From assembly GCA_021778935.1 (NCBI GenBank), contig JAJYBQ010000089.1, positions 1 through 8,755 of the forward strand: a stretch of DNA of 8,755 nucleotides, read 5' to 3'. Made by a program: the position numbers and the translations under genes. Origin of the DNA: Pseudomonadota bacterium. Lineage in GTDB: Bacteria > Pseudomonadota > Gammaproteobacteria > Burkholderiales > Burkholderiaceae. Position 1 is the first letter of the stretch; each line of letters starts with the position of its first letter. The notes beneath the pieces were generated by a model. That model saw only the letters and a program-made list of their open reading frames with translations. It was not told where the DNA came from and did no database searches. Shown here piece after piece: positions 7,093 through 8,755 of the stretch.

Positions 7093-7136
7093 CGCCATTC
7101 CGCCCGCCGCGATCCAACGCGATGGGCGGAGTGGCG
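7093..7136 (+). promoter_or_regulatory. Strong hairpin in the leader of the TonB-dependent receptor gene
   Basis: CGCCATTCCGCCC (7093-7105) pairs over all 13 bases with GGGCGGAGTGGCG (7124-7136), with a single G-U wobble. The 18-nt loop contains a further 4-bp stem CGCG/CGCG (7108-7111 with 7118-7121). It lies 23 nt after the stop of the small exported protein and 26 nt before the receptor ATG. A TTTT at 7148-7151 comes 11 nt after the stem, too far for a classical terminator. It could be a weak terminator, an attenuator or RNA-processing site between the two genes, or an operator dyad. No known riboswitch is recognised. Confidence 0.5.
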
Positions 7137-7162
7137 TCCGTACCCTGTTTTCGTGTGCCGCC

Positions 7163-8755
7163 ATGAATTGGAAAATCCTCTTTCCCGCTGCAGGATTCAT
7201 CGTCCTTGCCCCCGCGCTCGCGTTTTCCCAGGAGGCCGCACCTGCCGGCGCCTCCTCATCGTCGACCGCATCGGCGACCGCGCCTGATTCGGGATCCGGT
7301 TCCCCCCCGAGTTCGGACGCCGCGCCGCTTCCCGACCTCGGTGCCACGCAGCTCGAATCCATCCAGGTCGTTTCCCAACGCCTCGATCGCGCGCGCGCCG
7401 GCCTGGAGACCGACCTCGGAGCGTCGACCTATACGATCGACTCGAAGGCGATCCAGAACATGCCTGGCGGCGACAACAATCTGCTCGATCAGGTGGTTCT
7501 GCAGGCCCCTGGCGTGGCACAGGACTCGTTCGGGCAGATCCACGTGCGTGGCGAGCACAACGCGTTGCAGTACCGGATCAACGGGATCATCCTGCCGGAA
7601 GGCCTGGTCGGCTTCGGACAGATGCTCGACCCGCGCCTGATCTCCTCGATGCGCCTGGAAACGGGGGCGCTGCCCGCCGAGTACGGCCTGCGCACGGGCG
7701 GAATCATCGACATCACCACCAAGAGCGGGGCGTTCGATTCAGGAGGCACCGTGTCGATCTATGGCGGTAGCCAGGACACCCTGCAACCCAGCATCACCTA
7801 CGGCGGCGGCGCCGGCAACATCCACTACTTCTTCTCGGCCGATTCCTTGACCAGCAACCTCGGCATCCAGTCCCCCGACGGCAACGCCGCAACCCTGCAC
7901 GACCGCACGAAGCAATTGCACGGCTTCGGCTACCTGGAGGACGTGCTCGACCCGAACAACCGGCTCGCCGTCATCGGCGGGGTCTCGACCGGCAATTTCC
8001 AGATCCCGAACCTGCCCTCGGCCGTGCCGACCGCCGGGTGGAACGTCAACGGTCAGACCACCTACCCCAGCGCGGCCCTCAACGAGTATCAGCGCGAGAC
8101 GACGAACTTCGGCATCCTGAGCTGGCAGCATTCGCACGGAGCGTGGGACTGGCAGTCTTCCCTCACCGCGCACGAATCGACCTTGAATTTCACGCCCAGT
8201 CCGCTCGGCGATCTGCTGTTCAGCGGCATCTCCCAGGCGGCGTACAAGAAGAACACTGCCTACGCGTGGCAGACCGACTCTTCCTACCTGCTCAACGACA
8301 CGCACACGCTGCGCGCGGGATGGTTCATGCAGGTGGACCAGTCGGTGAGCATGACCAATTCCCAGGTTCTGCCGCTCGATCCGACCACGGGGGCGCAGAT
8401 CGGCACTGCGCCGGTGAACGTCGCCGACAACAGCACGGCGACGGAGCGCATCATGAGCGCGTACGTGCAGGATGAATGGCGGTGGACCCCCCGGTTGACG
8501 GTGAACTACGGCCTGCGCGCGGACACGTATTCGGCATACGGCAGCGCGAGCCAGATCAGTCCGCGTCTCAACATGGTATGGCGGCCCGAACAGGCGACGA
8601 CGGTACATGCCGGCTATTCGCGCTATTTCACGCCGCCGCCGTTCGAACTGGTGGGCACGCAATCGATCGCCCAGTTCACGAACACCAGCGCCCTGCCGCC
8701 GGGATCGGTGACGCAGGACACCGCGCCCTATGCCGAGCGCGCCAACTATTTCGAT
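7163..8755 (+). CDS. TonB-dependent outer-membrane receptor (partial, 3' end outside window)
   Basis: The frame is open from ATG 7163 to the window edge (531 codons), so the gene is truncated only by the window. Residues 1-20 form a signal peptide (LFPAAGFIVLAPALA). A low-complexity Ala/Ser/Pro/Gly linker follows (about 24-56), then a TonB-box-like LESIQVVSQ (64-72). The plug domain runs about 85-188, with NNLLDQVVLQAPGVAQD (105-121), IHVRGEHNALQYRINGI (126-142), RLISSMRLETGALPAEYG (158-175) and GGIIDITTKSG (179-189). Beta-barrel strands with aromatic ends follow from about 195, including SAYVQDEWRWT and ISPRLNMVWRP. The protein would import a TonB/ExbBD-energised substrate across the outer membrane. 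The substrate is not readable: there is no FecA-type signalling domain, sigma factor, riboswitch or transport gene in view. The upstream metal-binding-like protein suggests a metal or metal complex. No Shine-Dalgarno precedes the ATG. Confidence 0.93.
   Translation, partial: MNWKILFPAAGFIVLAPALAFSQEAAPAGASSSSTASATAPDSGSGSPPSSDAAPLPDLGATQLESIQVVSQRLDRARAGLETDLGASTYTIDSKAIQNMPGGDNNLLDQVVLQAPGVAQDSFGQIHVRGEHNALQYRINGIILPEGLVGFGQMLDPRLISSMRLETGALPAEYGLRTGGIIDITTKSGAFDSGGTVSIYGGSQDTLQPSITYGGGAGNIHYFFSADSLTSNLGIQSPDGNAATLHDRTKQLHGFGYLEDVLDPNNRLAVIGGVSTGNFQIPNLPSAVPTAGWNVNGQTTYPSAALNEYQRETTNFGILSWQHSHGAWDWQSSLTAHESTLNFTPSPLGDLLFSGISQAAYKKNTAYAWQTDSSYLLNDTHTLRAGWFMQVDQSVSMTNSQVLPLDPTTGAQIGTAPVNVADNSTATERIMSAYVQDEWRWTPRLTVNYGLRADTYSAYGSASQISPRLNMVWRPEQATTVHAGYSRYFTPPPFELVGTQSIAQFTNTSALPPGSVTQDTAPYAERANYFD

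Noticed and set aside
7070..7162. Cobalamin or other riboswitch before the TonB-dependent receptor
   Set aside because: The gap is only 93 nt, most of it one hairpin, and no conserved riboswitch boxes are visible.
7739..8662. Minus-strand open frame of 307 codons opposite the TonB-dependent receptor
   Set aside because: The plus-strand receptor frame is continuous and has plug and barrel motifs. The antisense translation is Arg/Val-rich with no domain.

Overview
The window is a stretch of GC-rich proteobacterial chromosome, densely coded, with no tRNA, rRNA, insertion sequence or CRISPR array visible. The ubiE-ubiJ-ubiB order, the ubiquinone (rather than menaquinone-only) pathway, the Mak-type fructokinase and the TonB-dependent receptor point to a Gram-negative beta- or gammaproteobacterium. 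A betaproteobacterium (Burkholderiales-like) is my best guess, from the general look of UbiB, GlmU and the two small conserved proteins. This is recalled family resemblance, not a search result.

Region 1 (about 1-2994, + strand) is a ubiquinone operon. It holds the last codons of an upstream gene (possibly a DUF971 protein), then ubiE, ubiJ and ubiB. The first two junctions are ATGA overlaps and the ubiJ-ubiB gap is 13 nt, so the block is probably co-transcribed and translationally coupled. UbiE is the C-methyltransferase, UbiJ the SCP2-type lipid-binding accessory factor, and UbiB the atypical kinase/ATPase needed for ubiquinone synthesis. Region 2 (3055-4440, +) is glmU, which makes UDP-GlcNAc for peptidoglycan and LPS. 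It has its own strong Shine-Dalgarno sequence after a short gap that holds a weak hairpin/T-run.

Region 3 (4481-6668, - strand) runs convergent to glmU. In transcription order it holds a 79-residue conserved protein of unknown function, a ROK-family fructokinase (mak), and a secreted S1/P1-type zinc nuclease. All nine expected metal ligands of the nuclease are present, including a tryptophan predicted to become residue 1 after signal-peptide cleavage.

Region 4 (6740-8755, + strand) is divergent from region 3 across a 71-nt gap. It begins with a small exported protein carrying closely spaced histidines and a CxxC pair (DUF2946-like). After a 93-nt gap holding a strong 13-bp hairpin comes a TonB-dependent outer-membrane receptor, which is cut off by the window end. 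This pair is the most likely place for less-described biology (uptake of a metal or metal complex), but its substrate cannot be read from the sequence. Everything else is standard housekeeping. I see no clear evidence of a novel multi-gene system.
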